Shown piece by piece: positions 9,080 through 17,647 of a DNA stretch of 39,846 bases. The notes under the pieces were generated by a model that saw nothing but the letters and a program-made list of their open reading frames with translations, was not told the DNA's origin and made no database searches. Made by a program: the position numbers and the translations under genes. The first letter of the stretch is position 1, and every line of letters begins with the position of its first letter. This DNA comes from an uncultured Pelagibacteraceae bacterium (GTDB taxonomy: Bacteria; Pseudomonadota; Alphaproteobacteria; Pelagibacterales; Pelagibacteraceae), in the NCBI GenBank assembly GCA_902604065.1, contig CACKXF010000011.1, positions 1 through 39,846 on the forward strand, given 5' to 3'.

Positions 9080-10114
9080 ATGGAATCAATGCTAGTAATA
9101 TTAGTAATATTATTAATAATTTTAAATCTGAGTATAATTTATTTTTTAACTCGAAAAAAAGAAAAAGAGCAAATTCAAGATACTACTCAAATATTAAAAG
9201 ATGAAATAAACTTATTAAAAAATAGTTTTAGCAACTCATTTGGCGACATGTCCAAAGAGATAGCTAAAGATATGACAGGCGCTCTTACAAGAGTTGATGA
9301 AAAAGTTGGTATTTTTAATAAACAAGTTGAAGATTTAAATAAAAGCCAAGATAGCTTCAGTAGAATTTTATCAGGTGTTAAACAATACGGTGTTCTCGCT
9401 GAATTTTCATTAGGATCTCTACTGAAAGATTTGCTCCCGGCATCACAATATCTTGAAAATGTAAAAACGAAACCAGAAGAAACATCTGACACAGTTGAAT
9501 TTGCTGTTCGTCTTCAAGATGTTCTAGTGCCTATAGACAGTCATTGGCCGATAGAAAAATTCAAAGCTATCGATGAAGCTTTTCAAAATAAAGATAAGGA
9601 GGCTTTAAATAATGCAAGAAAAGAATTAGCAGCAGCGTTTAAAAATAAAGCTAAAGCTGTAAATTCGAAATATATATCACCGCCTAAGACAACTGACTTT
9701 GCAATTATATATGCTCCCACCGAGGGTCTATTTGCTGAATTGTCTAGTTATAGAGATCCAAAAACAAAAGAACTCTTATTACAAGAGCTTAGAAATAAAT
9801 ACAAAATAACAGTAGCTGGACCAAATACATTATCGGCACTTTTGCAATCATATCATTTAGGATTTCAAACTTTGAAAGTTCAACAACATGCCACTCAAAT
9901 TTATGGAGACTTAAGAAATATTTCTAATCGATTTGAAAAACATTTTGAAGGGATTAAAGATTTAAGAAAAAAATTAGAACAAGCAATTTCTGCTACAGAT
10001 AATTTTGGTCGAGATGCTCGATCGATAATGAATACCTTAGGAAGCATTAAGGATCCAGAGCAAATCGATAAAGCTCTAGATGAAAACAATCAAAAGATTA
10101 AAATTTTAAAATAA
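9080..10114 (+). CDS. rmuC: DNA recombination protein RmuC
   Basis: N-terminal TM; LLKDLLPASQYLENV, PIDSHWPIEKF, FAIIYAPTEGLFAELSS, AGPNTLSALLQSYHLGFQTL. Confidence 0.93.
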   Translation: MESMLVILVILLIILNLSIIYFLTRKKEKEQIQDTTQILKDEINLLKNSFSNSFGDMSKEIAKDMTGALTRVDEKVGIFNKQVEDLNKSQDSFSRILSGVKQYGVLAEFSLGSLLKDLLPASQYLENVKTKPEETSDTVEFAVRLQDVLVPIDSHWPIEKFKAIDEAFQNKDKEALNNARKELAAAFKNKAKAVNSKYISPPKTTDFAIIYAPTEGLFAELSSYRDPKTKELLLQELRNKYKITVAGPNTLSALLQSYHLGFQTLKVQQHATQIYGDLRNISNRFEKHFEGIKDLRKKLEQAISATDNFGRDARSIMNTLGSIKDPEQIDKALDENNQKIKILK

Positions 10115-10120
10115 CCGATA

Positions 10121-11545
10121 ATGTCAAATTTTGTTTTCTATGATTTTGAAACAAGCTCATCTAACAAATACTGGGGTCAAATAATTCAAATCGGAGCTAT
10201 TCTAACTAATGAAAATTTAGAGGAGTTAGATCGTTTCGACGCCAGATGCAGGCTTAGCCCAGGAATAATACCTGAAGCAATGGCTTTAATAGTGAATAAA
10301 ACATCACCAGCAATGTTAAAAAAATCTAATTTATCTCATTATGAAATGATAAGACAGTTTGTTGAGACACTTAAAAAATGGGGAAAATCCACTTACATAG
10401 GATTTAATAGTATCGAATTTGATGAAGAATTTTTAAGATGTACCCTTTTTCAAACGTTAGAATATCCATATATTACTAGCACAAATGGAAATACTCGAGG
10501 AGATATATTAAGTTTAGCTAGAGCTGCAAATCTTTATTATCCAAAAACACTTAAAAATTCTGTAAATGCAAAGGGTAATGATGTTTATAAACTAGATCAA
10601 ATGGCTCCATTAAACGGCATAGACCATGGTGATGCTCATAGCGCAATCGGAGATGTAATAGCAACTTTAGGTATAGCAAAACTAATAGCTAAAAAAGCTC
10701 CTAATGTATGGAAAGCAAGCTTAATGACTTTGGACAAAAACCAAACTTTAAAATTAATAAAAGAAGAAGAATACTTTTGTACGAACGAGTATTTTTATGG
10801 AAAAAGCAGGCCTTATGTCCAAACATTTATTTGCCAACACCCACAATATCAATGGCCGTTATGTTTTGATTTAAGACATGATCCAAGTATTTATTTAAAA
10901 ATGCCTATTCAAGAATTAACATTAGCTATGAAAAAGCAACCTAAATTTATAAGAACCGTCAGGCATAATAAACATCCTGTGATTATGAATCCAAATTATG
11001 GAACAATCTTTGATGAATATAAAATTATAGGATTAAAAAAACTTAAAGAGAGAGCAAATTTAATAAAAGAAAATAAAGATTTTGCAGAAAAAATTACAAG
11101 CATTAAACAGTCAGAAATTGAAGAAAAAGAATACACTAAATCGCAAGAAGATCTTACTCCTGAGGAAAGTATATATGATTTTTCTCAATCCAAAAAAGAA
11201 GACAATAAAATTATGTCCGAGTTCCATAGTCAAAATTGGGATAAAAAATTATCCGTAATATCTAAATTTAAAGATGAAAGGCTTAAATATTTTGGAAAAA
11301 AACTTATGTATATGGAAAAACCTGATTTACTTAATAAAGAAGATTACAATTCAATCCATAAAGATATTGCTAAAAGGCTATTAAGTACGAATAATGAAAA
11401 ATGGAACACGATTCCCAGGACTTATGCAGAAATTGATACGTTAAGGGCCAAATTTGAGAAAGAAGAACAAAAAGAAAAATTAGAAATACTTGATGATATT
11501 AACGCATACGTTGAAGAGTTAGAAAAATTATACTCAAAAGTTTAG
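10121..11545 (+). CDS. sbcB: Exodeoxyribonuclease I
   Basis: FVFYDFETSSSNKYWGQIIQIGAI DEDD exonuclease motif; GFNSIEFDEEFLR; KLDQMAPLNGIDHGDAHSAIGDVIAT. Confidence 0.9.
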   Translation: MSNFVFYDFETSSSNKYWGQIIQIGAILTNENLEELDRFDARCRLSPGIIPEAMALIVNKTSPAMLKKSNLSHYEMIRQFVETLKKWGKSTYIGFNSIEFDEEFLRCTLFQTLEYPYITSTNGNTRGDILSLARAANLYYPKTLKNSVNAKGNDVYKLDQMAPLNGIDHGDAHSAIGDVIATLGIAKLIAKKAPNVWKASLMTLDKNQTLKLIKEEEYFCTNEYFYGKSRPYVQTFICQHPQYQWPLCFDLRHDPSIYLKMPIQELTLAMKKQPKFIRTVRHNKHPVIMNPNYGTIFDEYKIIGLKKLKERANLIKENKDFAEKITSIKQSEIEEKEYTKSQEDLTPEESIYDFSQSKKEDNKIMSEFHSQNWDKKLSVISKFKDERLKYFGKKLMYMEKPDLLNKEDYNSIHKDIAKRLLSTNNEKWNTIPRTYAEIDTLRAKFEKEEQKEKLEILDDINAYVEELEKLYSKV

Positions 11546-11579
11546 TTGACTTTAAAAGAAAAATAACTATTTAAGTTAT

Positions 11580-11900
11580 ATGCCAACAAAACCAGTAACA
11601 GATAACTCTTTTGAAAACGAAGTTATTAAGTCTGATAAACCCATAGTAGTAGATTTTTGGGCAGAATGGTGCGGGCCATGCAAACAAATAGGACCTGTAT
11701 TAGAAGAAATCTCCAACGAAATGAGCGACCAAGTAATTATTGCTAAACACAATATAGATCAAGAACCTAACATTCCTACTAAGTATGGCATTAGAGGGAT
11801 ACCAACAATGCTATTGTTCAAAAGTGGAGAACTTAAAGCCACTAAAGTCGGAGCAACTACTAAAAGCAATATTCTCTCTTGGATTAAAGAAAATATTTAA
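11580..11900 (+). CDS. trxA: Thioredoxin
   Basis: VDFWAEWCGPCKQIGP active site; GIRGIPTMLLFKSG. Confidence 0.95.
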   Translation: MPTKPVTDNSFENEVIKSDKPIVVDFWAEWCGPCKQIGPVLEEISNEMSDQVIIAKHNIDQEPNIPTKYGIRGIPTMLLFKSGELKATKVGATTKSNILSWIKENI

Positions 11901-13159
11901 TTTTTATTTAAAATATTTCCACATTGATATAAAGAACCAAAAACACAAATAATTTTTTTTTGTTTTGTAGTAATTTTTTTTAATGCTTCGCTAAAACTTT
12001 TAGATGGAGAGGCATTGATAGAATTTCTTTTTGCTATTGATGCAAGAGTGTAGGGGGACATTGAATTCTTTTCTCCATCTATGGGAACCGTATATATTTT
12101 ATTAAAAACGCCCTTAAACTGCTTTATGAAGCTAGAAGGTTCTTTGTTTTTCATCATACTCCAAATTCCATATTTATTTTTTTTTATTGTTTTTAAATAT
12201 TCAGATAAATTTTTACCACTCACATCGGAATGACATCCATCTATTAAAAGTTTTTCTCCAGCCTTAAGTTTTTTTCTTAGTTTACCAGAATTTAAAAATT
12301 GAATTCTTCCCTCAAACACCAATTTTGGCAAGGCTTTTTGAATGACTTTTTTTTTAATACCCATATCCAAGGCAATCTTAATTGCCATAGCAATGTTGTT
12401 TAATAAACCTTTTGATAAAATTTTCAAATTTTTTAAGGGTATTAAATTATTTTTATCTTTAAAATAAAAATTATTATATTTTTTTATAATTTTCCAGTTT
12501 TTTGAATAAATTTTCTTACTCAAATTATCTTTTAAAATGTGTTTTATTTTTTTTTCATTTTTAGAGTTTTGCTTTCCAATATATATATTCGTAAAATTAC
12601 ATAAAAACCCCACTTTTTGTAATATAATTTCATCAATTGTTTTTTTTTTTACAAAATTTAAATGTTGTTTGTTTATATTTACAACAGCTTGTAGTTTCGG
12701 AAAATCAAAAACATTTGTAGAGTCTTTTGCAAATAAAGCTCCTGCCTCAACAAGATTATAGTCATTATTATTTTGTGATGCATTAATGATATAAATTAAT
12801 GTCAATGCCTCAAAAGTTGTCAATGGAATTTTTAAATTTTCAATTTTTTTTATTGTTTTTTTTATTTCATTGTAAGAAAGATATCTATTTCCCATCCAAA
12901 ATCTTTCATTAATACTTTTTAAACTTGGAGATATATAAGCACTAGTAGTTTGTCTATTTTCTTCTATAAAAGACTTTAATGAATTTAATACTGAATATTT
13001 ACCGTCTGAACCAAGAATATTAATAACATTTTTTAATTTTCTTTCAGGATTATCAAGTTTACTAAGAGCTAACTTCATTCTTCTTAGGTCAAAATTAACA
13101 GTTTTTTTGAAATGTTTGTTAGCTAGCTGATTGTAAAGTTTTATCGATTGTGACGACAT
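11897..13159 (-). CDS. folC: Divergent FolC-like (folylpolyglutamate/dihydrofolate synthase) Mur-ligase-family protein
   Basis: Position after accD; NPERK, EGRIQ and LIDGCHSD (cf. LDGAHN) are FolC-like, but the P-loop and other motifs are altered (see findings). Confidence 0.75.
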   Translation of the reverse strand: MSSQSIKLYNQLANKHFKKTVNFDLRRMKLALSKLDNPERKLKNVINILGSDGKYSVLNSLKSFIEENRQTTSAYISPSLKSINERFWMGNRYLSYNEIKKTIKKIENLKIPLTTFEALTLIYIINASQNNNDYNLVEAGALFAKDSTNVFDFPKLQAVVNINKQHLNFVKKKTIDEIILQKVGFLCNFTNIYIGKQNSKNEKKIKHILKDNLSKKIYSKNWKIIKKYNNFYFKDKNNLIPLKNLKILSKGLLNNIAMAIKIALDMGIKKKVIQKALPKLVFEGRIQFLNSGKLRKKLKAGEKLLIDGCHSDVSGKNLSEYLKTIKKNKYGIWSMMKNKEPSSFIKQFKGVFNKIYTVPIDGEKNSMSPYTLASIAKRNSINASPSKSFSEALKKITTKQKKIICVFGSLYQCGNILNKN

Positions 13160-14039
13160 TTTCAGCTTCTTTTTTAGCCTGACTTTCAGATTTTTTCAAC
13201 ATTACGCTTAATAGCGTTCCTATTGTTGAGTTTAAATACTTTCTCTCAACAACTAGATCAATTCCACCATGATCTTTAACATATTCAGCAGTCTGAAATT
13301 CTGCTGGGAGAGTTTCCCTTACCGTATCTTGTATTACTCTACGTCCTGCAAAACCAATAGTTGCTTTAGGCTCTGCAATTAATATATCCCCTAACATGCC
13401 CCATGAGGCAGTAACCCCACCAGTTGTTGGATCGGTTAAAACTACTATGTATGGCAAATTATTTTTTTTAAGCTCATTAATAGCGAGAGTTGTTCTTGTC
13501 ATTTGCATAAGAGCTATAGATGACTCCATCATTCTTTGTCCACCGCTGCAACTAAAAAATATGTAGGGTGTCTTGTTGTTAATTGAATGCTGAACTCCAG
13601 CAATAAATGCTTCTCCTGAAGCTGCACCAAAAGAGCCTCCAATAAATCTAAAGTCTTGAGCTCCTATTGTTACCTCAATATTATTAACTTTTCCTGTTGC
13701 TATTAATATAGCATCGTCCTGACCTGTTTTTTTTCTAGCTACTTTTAATCTATCGGTATATTTTTTATTATCTGTAAAATTTAATGGATCATCTTTAGGT
13801 AAAGGTGTTTCTAATATTTCAAAGGCCCCATTATCCAAAAACATCTTAAATCTTTCTTTACAAGATAATTTATGATGGGCCCCACATTTTGGACAGCAAT
13901 TGTAATTATTCTTAAAGTCTTCTTTATAAATTAAATTTTTACACTCACAAGAAATCCAAAGAGTTTCATCAGCTGTAGACGTCTTTTTTTTAAAAAGTGA
14001 CTTTATTTTTGGTTTTATAAATTTAGTTATCCAGTTCAA
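13119..14039 (-). CDS. accD: Acetyl-CoA carboxylase carboxyltransferase subunit beta
   Basis: N-terminal Cys-rich zinc site (CECK...CCPKCGAHH); GGSFGAASGE, FSCSGGQRMMES, DPTTGGVTASWGMLGDI. Confidence 0.96.
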   Translation of the reverse strand: MNWITKFIKPKIKSLFKKKTSTADETLWISCECKNLIYKEDFKNNYNCCPKCGAHHKLSCKERFKMFLDNGAFEILETPLPKDDPLNFTDNKKYTDRLKVARKKTGQDDAILIATGKVNNIEVTIGAQDFRFIGGSFGAASGEAFIAGVQHSINNKTPYIFFSCSGGQRMMESSIALMQMTRTTLAINELKKNNLPYIVVLTDPTTGGVTASWGMLGDILIAEPKATIGFAGRRVIQDTVRETLPAEFQTAEYVKDHGGIDLVVERKYLNSTIGTLLSVMLKKSESQAKKEAENVVTIDKTLQSAS

Positions 14040-14836
14040 ATAATTTTCCTTTTAAGGTTTTTTACCATTTTATTTAACTTTGTGACAGGATTTTGTCCTC
14101 CCTCCAAAGATTTGCTTATACTTCTACATAATTGAGAGCCAACAACTAAGCCATCAGCTAATTTTAATGAAGAAATAGTTTTTGTTGTAATGCCAAAACC
14201 TATTACTAAGTTTTTTGCAGAATTTATATTTTTTATTTTTTGGTAATTTTTTAAAATCTTTTTTGAACTAACTTTCAGCTTTCCACCCGTAGTTGATAAC
14301 ATACTAATATAATAAATCATTTCATGAGAGTCTTTTATAATTCCCTTCATTCGTTTTAAAGTAGTAGTGGGAGAAATTAACTGAACATAACAAACTGAAA
14401 ACTTTTTGCATTTTTTTGCAAAAGATTTATTTTCAGGCCATGGTAAATCAACAATTATAATTCCATTAACACCTGAGGTTTTACATTTTTTTAAGAAGTT
14501 ATTCTCTCCATATTGTAAAACTAAATTATAATAGCCCATTAAAATTAAAGGATGATTTTTTTTATAACTCTTAAATTTTTTTGCAATTTTAAACACATCA
14601 TTAATCTTAATGCCTGCTTTTAAAGCTCTATGTGAGCTTTCTTGAATTTGTCCTCCATCGGCTATTGGAGTATTATGAGGAAATCCCAATTCGATAATGT
14701 CGGCATATTCTGAAATTGATTTAAGTATTTTTAATGAGCTATTCTTATTGTTATCTCCGGCAACAGTATAAGTCAAAAGAGCTGGTCTTTTTTCTTTTTT
14801 ACATTCTCGAAATTTATTTTCAATTAAATTTATCAT
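14036..14836 (-). CDS. trpA: Tryptophan synthase alpha chain
   Basis: ELGFPHNTPIADGGQIQESSHRAL; GFGI; DGLVVGSQL. Confidence 0.94.
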   Translation of the reverse strand: MINLIENKFRECKKEKRPALLTYTVAGDNNKNSSLKILKSISEYADIIELGFPHNTPIADGGQIQESSHRALKAGIKINDVFKIAKKFKSYKKNHPLILMGYYNLVLQYGENNFLKKCKTSGVNGIIIVDLPWPENKSFAKKCKKFSVCYVQLISPTTTLKRMKGIIKDSHEMIYYISMLSTTGGKLKVSSKKILKNYQKIKNINSAKNLVIGFGITTKTISSLKLADGLVVGSQLCRSISKSLEGGQNPVTKLNKMVKNLKRKII

Positions 14837-16062
14837 CTAGAATAATGCCCTAATCGTTTTTTAATTATATCTTTGTCTTTTAAAGAGTCGCCGCAACTAT
14901 TAACTATAAGTATGTTGTCTTTTTTTAATTTCGGAGCTATTTTAATAGCCTCTGCGAAAGCATGTGACGGTTCTAAAGATGGAGAAATTTTTTCTAAACT
15001 ACTGACTAGTTTAAATGCCTCCAAAGCATCCTCATCGCTTATTGCAGTATACCTAGCTCTCTTAATATCTTTTAAGTAACAATGTATTGGAGAAATTCCT
15101 GGATAGTCTAGACCAGCGCTAATTGACTCCGTTTTTCCTATTTGCCCTTCCTTATCTTGTATCACATATTGTTTCGCGCCATGTAAAATTCCGATTTTAG
15201 AATTATTAGTTAAAGGTGCCGCATGAAGCTTGCTGTTTCTAGGACCGCCTGCTTCTACACCAATTAATTCTATTTGATTTTTATCATAATTAATAAACTC
15301 ATTCCAAAATCCTAAAGCCGAACTTCCTCCTCCTACACAATTTATAAGTTTTAATTTTTTTGGAATTTTTCCAAACTCACTTTTAATTTGCAATATTAAC
15401 TCTCTTGAAATCTGTGATGTACTCCAAGCACATATTTTTATAAATATATTAGGACCTACAGTAGAGCCAACACACATTGCAGTAGAATCACAATTAGATA
15501 CCCAGTAACGCATACATTCACTTACTGCGTCCACTAAAGTCTGACTACCAGTTGTAACAGGTATTATTTCAGCCCCGTTTTCTCTCATAGCTTTAACGTT
15601 AGGTTTTTGCCTTTTTATATCTTTTGCTCCCATAAAGATTTTACATTTAAGACCAAATTTTTTAGCTGCCATAGATAACATCTTACCTGCGTAACCAGCA
15701 CCAGTATCTCCAACTATGTATTTTTTTCCAGATTTTTTTGCAATTAAACAATGAACTGTAGCATTATATATTTTATGAGCTCCTCCATTAGCCTCGGATA
15801 CTACTTTTGCGTAAATTTTAGCTCCACCTATAAATTTACTTAAATTTCTCAAGTATATAAAAGGAGTAGGAGATCCAATATAGTTTTTAAAATAGTAATC
15901 TCTTTGCTCTATAAAATTCCTATTATTCCTGAGCTTTTCAAATAAAACTGTAAGATCATCAATAGGTTTTTTAAGGGTTTCAGGAATAAAATTTCCACCA
16001 AATTTACCACCATAAAAAAAATTTTTGTCGTGTTTATCAATAATTAATTTAGATTTTTTCAT
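14833..16062 (-). CDS. trpB: Tryptophan synthase beta chain
   Basis: GGAHKIYNA (PLP Lys, variant of GAHKINN), GDTGAGYAG, CVGGGSSALGFW, GLDYPGISP. Confidence 0.95.
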   Translation of the reverse strand: MKKSKLIIDKHDKNFFYGGKFGGNFIPETLKKPIDDLTVLFEKLRNNRNFIEQRDYYFKNYIGSPTPFIYLRNLSKFIGGAKIYAKVVSEANGGAHKIYNATVHCLIAKKSGKKYIVGDTGAGYAGKMLSMAAKKFGLKCKIFMGAKDIKRQKPNVKAMRENGAEIIPVTTGSQTLVDAVSECMRYWVSNCDSTAMCVGSTVGPNIFIKICAWSTSQISRELILQIKSEFGKIPKKLKLINCVGGGSSALGFWNEFINYDKNQIELIGVEAGGPRNSKLHAAPLTNNSKIGILHGAKQYVIQDKEGQIGKTESISAGLDYPGISPIHCYLKDIKRARYTAISDEDALEAFKLVSSLEKISPSLEPSHAFAEAIKIAPKLKKDNILIVNSCGDSLKDKDIIKKRLGHYSR

Positions 16063-16666
16063 TTATTTTATTCACCTCATTTAAAAATTTTCTTATTTTC
16101 TTAATATCTTTTACTTTATTTGTTTCTAAAGAGCCAGAAACATCAACAATATCTGCAAGATTTGCTAGGCTACTAACATTTTTAGTATTAATATTGCCCG
16201 CTACCATTTTTATAATATTTTTAGGAATAAATTTAATCCAATTATAATTCCAACTTACACTTTTTTCATAGCCTGAACTATCCCATAGAATAATATCAGC
16301 AAAATTTTTAAAATTTTTGTAGTTTGCTACATCTCTCTCTTTTTTAATTTGCAAGGCTTTAATTATTTTTATTTTAGTTTTTTTTTTAGCAGATATAATA
16401 AATTTTTTATTCAAATCACCATATAACTGCATAAAGTCTAGATTTAATTTAGTGTATTTAAGAAATTCGTATTCTGAAGGATTAACTAATACCCCAACAA
16501 ATTTCGTTTTATTTTTTTTGATATTAAGTAAATTTTTGGCTTTTTTGAAACTTAGGTTTCTATGGCTTTTGGGATAATTTAAAATAAAACCACAAAATGA
16601 AACATTATTGTCTATACAGAATTTTAATTCTTTCTTTCGTGTTATACCACAAACCTTAACTTTCAT
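16049..16666 (-). CDS. trpF: Phosphoribosylanthranilate isomerase
   Basis: VKVCGITR, VGVLVNPS, MQLYGD, MVAGNINTKNV, VDVSGSLE; position upstream of trpB. Confidence 0.88.
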   Translation of the reverse strand: MKVKVCGITRKKELKFCIDNNVSFCGFILNYPKSHRNLSFKKAKNLLNIKKNKTKFVGVLVNPSEYEFLKYTKLNLDFMQLYGDLNKKFIISAKKKTKIKIIKALQIKKERDVANYKNFKNFADIILWDSSGYEKSVSWNYNWIKFIPKNIIKMVAGNINTKNVSSLANLADIVDVSGSLETNKVKDIKKIRKFLNEVNKINEKI

Positions 16667-16667
16667 C

Positions 16668-17360
16668 TTAGGATAATGAATTGATTAATTTTTGCATATT
16701 CAGTTTAGGGTTTCCTATAGTAATACTTCTTCCTATAACTATGGCATTAGCCCCATTTTTAAATGCCATTAGTGGAGTTGTTACTCTTTTTTGATCTTGA
16801 ATTTTATCACCACTCAAGCGAATACCAGGTGTTATAATTTCCATACCTTTGCAAATTTTTTTTAAATATTTTACTTCATGAGCAGAGCATATTATTCCGT
16901 CAAGTTTTGCTTTTCTTGCTAATTTAGCGTGTAACTTTACAGTATCTTTAATTGTTTTTTTATAACCTATAGCTTTAAAAGCCCTAGGTGATAAACTTGT
17001 TAAAACACTAACACCTAAAATTTTTATATTTTTATTAATTTTTTTTGCTTCCTTTTTAACACATTTGATCATTTCATACCCTCCATTTATGTGAACGGTA
17101 ATGTAGTTAATATTTTTAAGATCCCTTAAAGATTTTAATGCTGCAGTAGCTGTATTAGGAATATCATTTATTTTAAGGTCTAAGAATACGGGAATTCTTT
17201 TTAATTTAGAAATAAAATTTCTTCCACCAGCGCTATAAAAAAACTCTAATCCAAATTTATATCCAATTTTATAATTTTTAATTTTTAAATTAGTGCCTCT
17301 AATAACCGTTTTAGCTTTCGGGATGCTCGAAGTGTCACATGCTACAAAAATTTTTCTCAT
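16668..17360 (-). CDS. pyrF: Orotidine 5'-phosphate decarboxylase
   Basis: FLDLKINDIPNTA, TVHINGG, TPGIRL, GANAIVIGRSIT. Confidence 0.93.
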   Translation of the reverse strand: MRKIFVACDTSSIPKAKTVIRGTNLKIKNYKIGYKFGLEFFYSAGGRNFISKLKRIPVFLDLKINDIPNTATAALKSLRDLKNINYITVHINGGYEMIKCVKKEAKKINKNIKILGVSVLTSLSPRAFKAIGYKKTIKDTVKLHAKLARKAKLDGIICSAHEVKYLKKICKGMEIITPGIRLSGDKIQDQKRVTTPLMAFKNGANAIVIGRSITIGNPKLNMQKLINSLS

Positions 17361-17365
17361 TTGTA

Positions 17366-17647
17366 TTATGTATTTATTATTTCTTTCAGTCTTTTACTAG
17401 CCCTAAATCTAGCCTTATTTTTTTTTGGGACATATATGGATTCTCCAGTCTTAGGATTTCTAGCATTTCGTTTTTCTTTAACCTCCTTAATAAAAAAAGT
17501 CCCAAACGATCTAATTTCTACAGATTTTTTAATTGATAAAGAATTAGAGATGCTTTCAAAAAAAGTGTTTAATATCTGCAGAAGAATTTTTTTGTCTAAA
17601 TGTTTATTTTTTTCTTTGAGTTTTTTTAATATTTTAGATCGTGACAA
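17366..17647 (-). CDS. ihfB: Integration host factor beta-like HU/IHF family protein
   Basis: VEIRSFGTFFIKEVKEKRNARNPKTGESIYVPKKNKARFRASKRLKE; directly follows rpsA. Confidence 0.9.
   Translation of the reverse strand: MSRSKILKKLKEKNKHLDKKILLQILNTFFESISNSLSIKKSVEIRSFGTFFIKEVKEKRNARNPKTGESIYVPKKNKARFRASKRLKEIINT

Noticed and set aside
9187-9492. Minus-strand 101-aa ORF inside rmuC
   Set aside because: Antisense to conserved RmuC coding sequence. The same reasoning applies to other antisense ORFs at 14873, 17339, 17361, 18702, 19155, 30099, 32399, 34037, 34610, 38318 and 39172.
16049-16666. TrpF as a pseudogene because some motifs are weak
   Set aside because: Catalytic Cys (KVCG) and Asp (LWDSS) are both present and the frame is intact within the operon; divergence looks lineage-typical.
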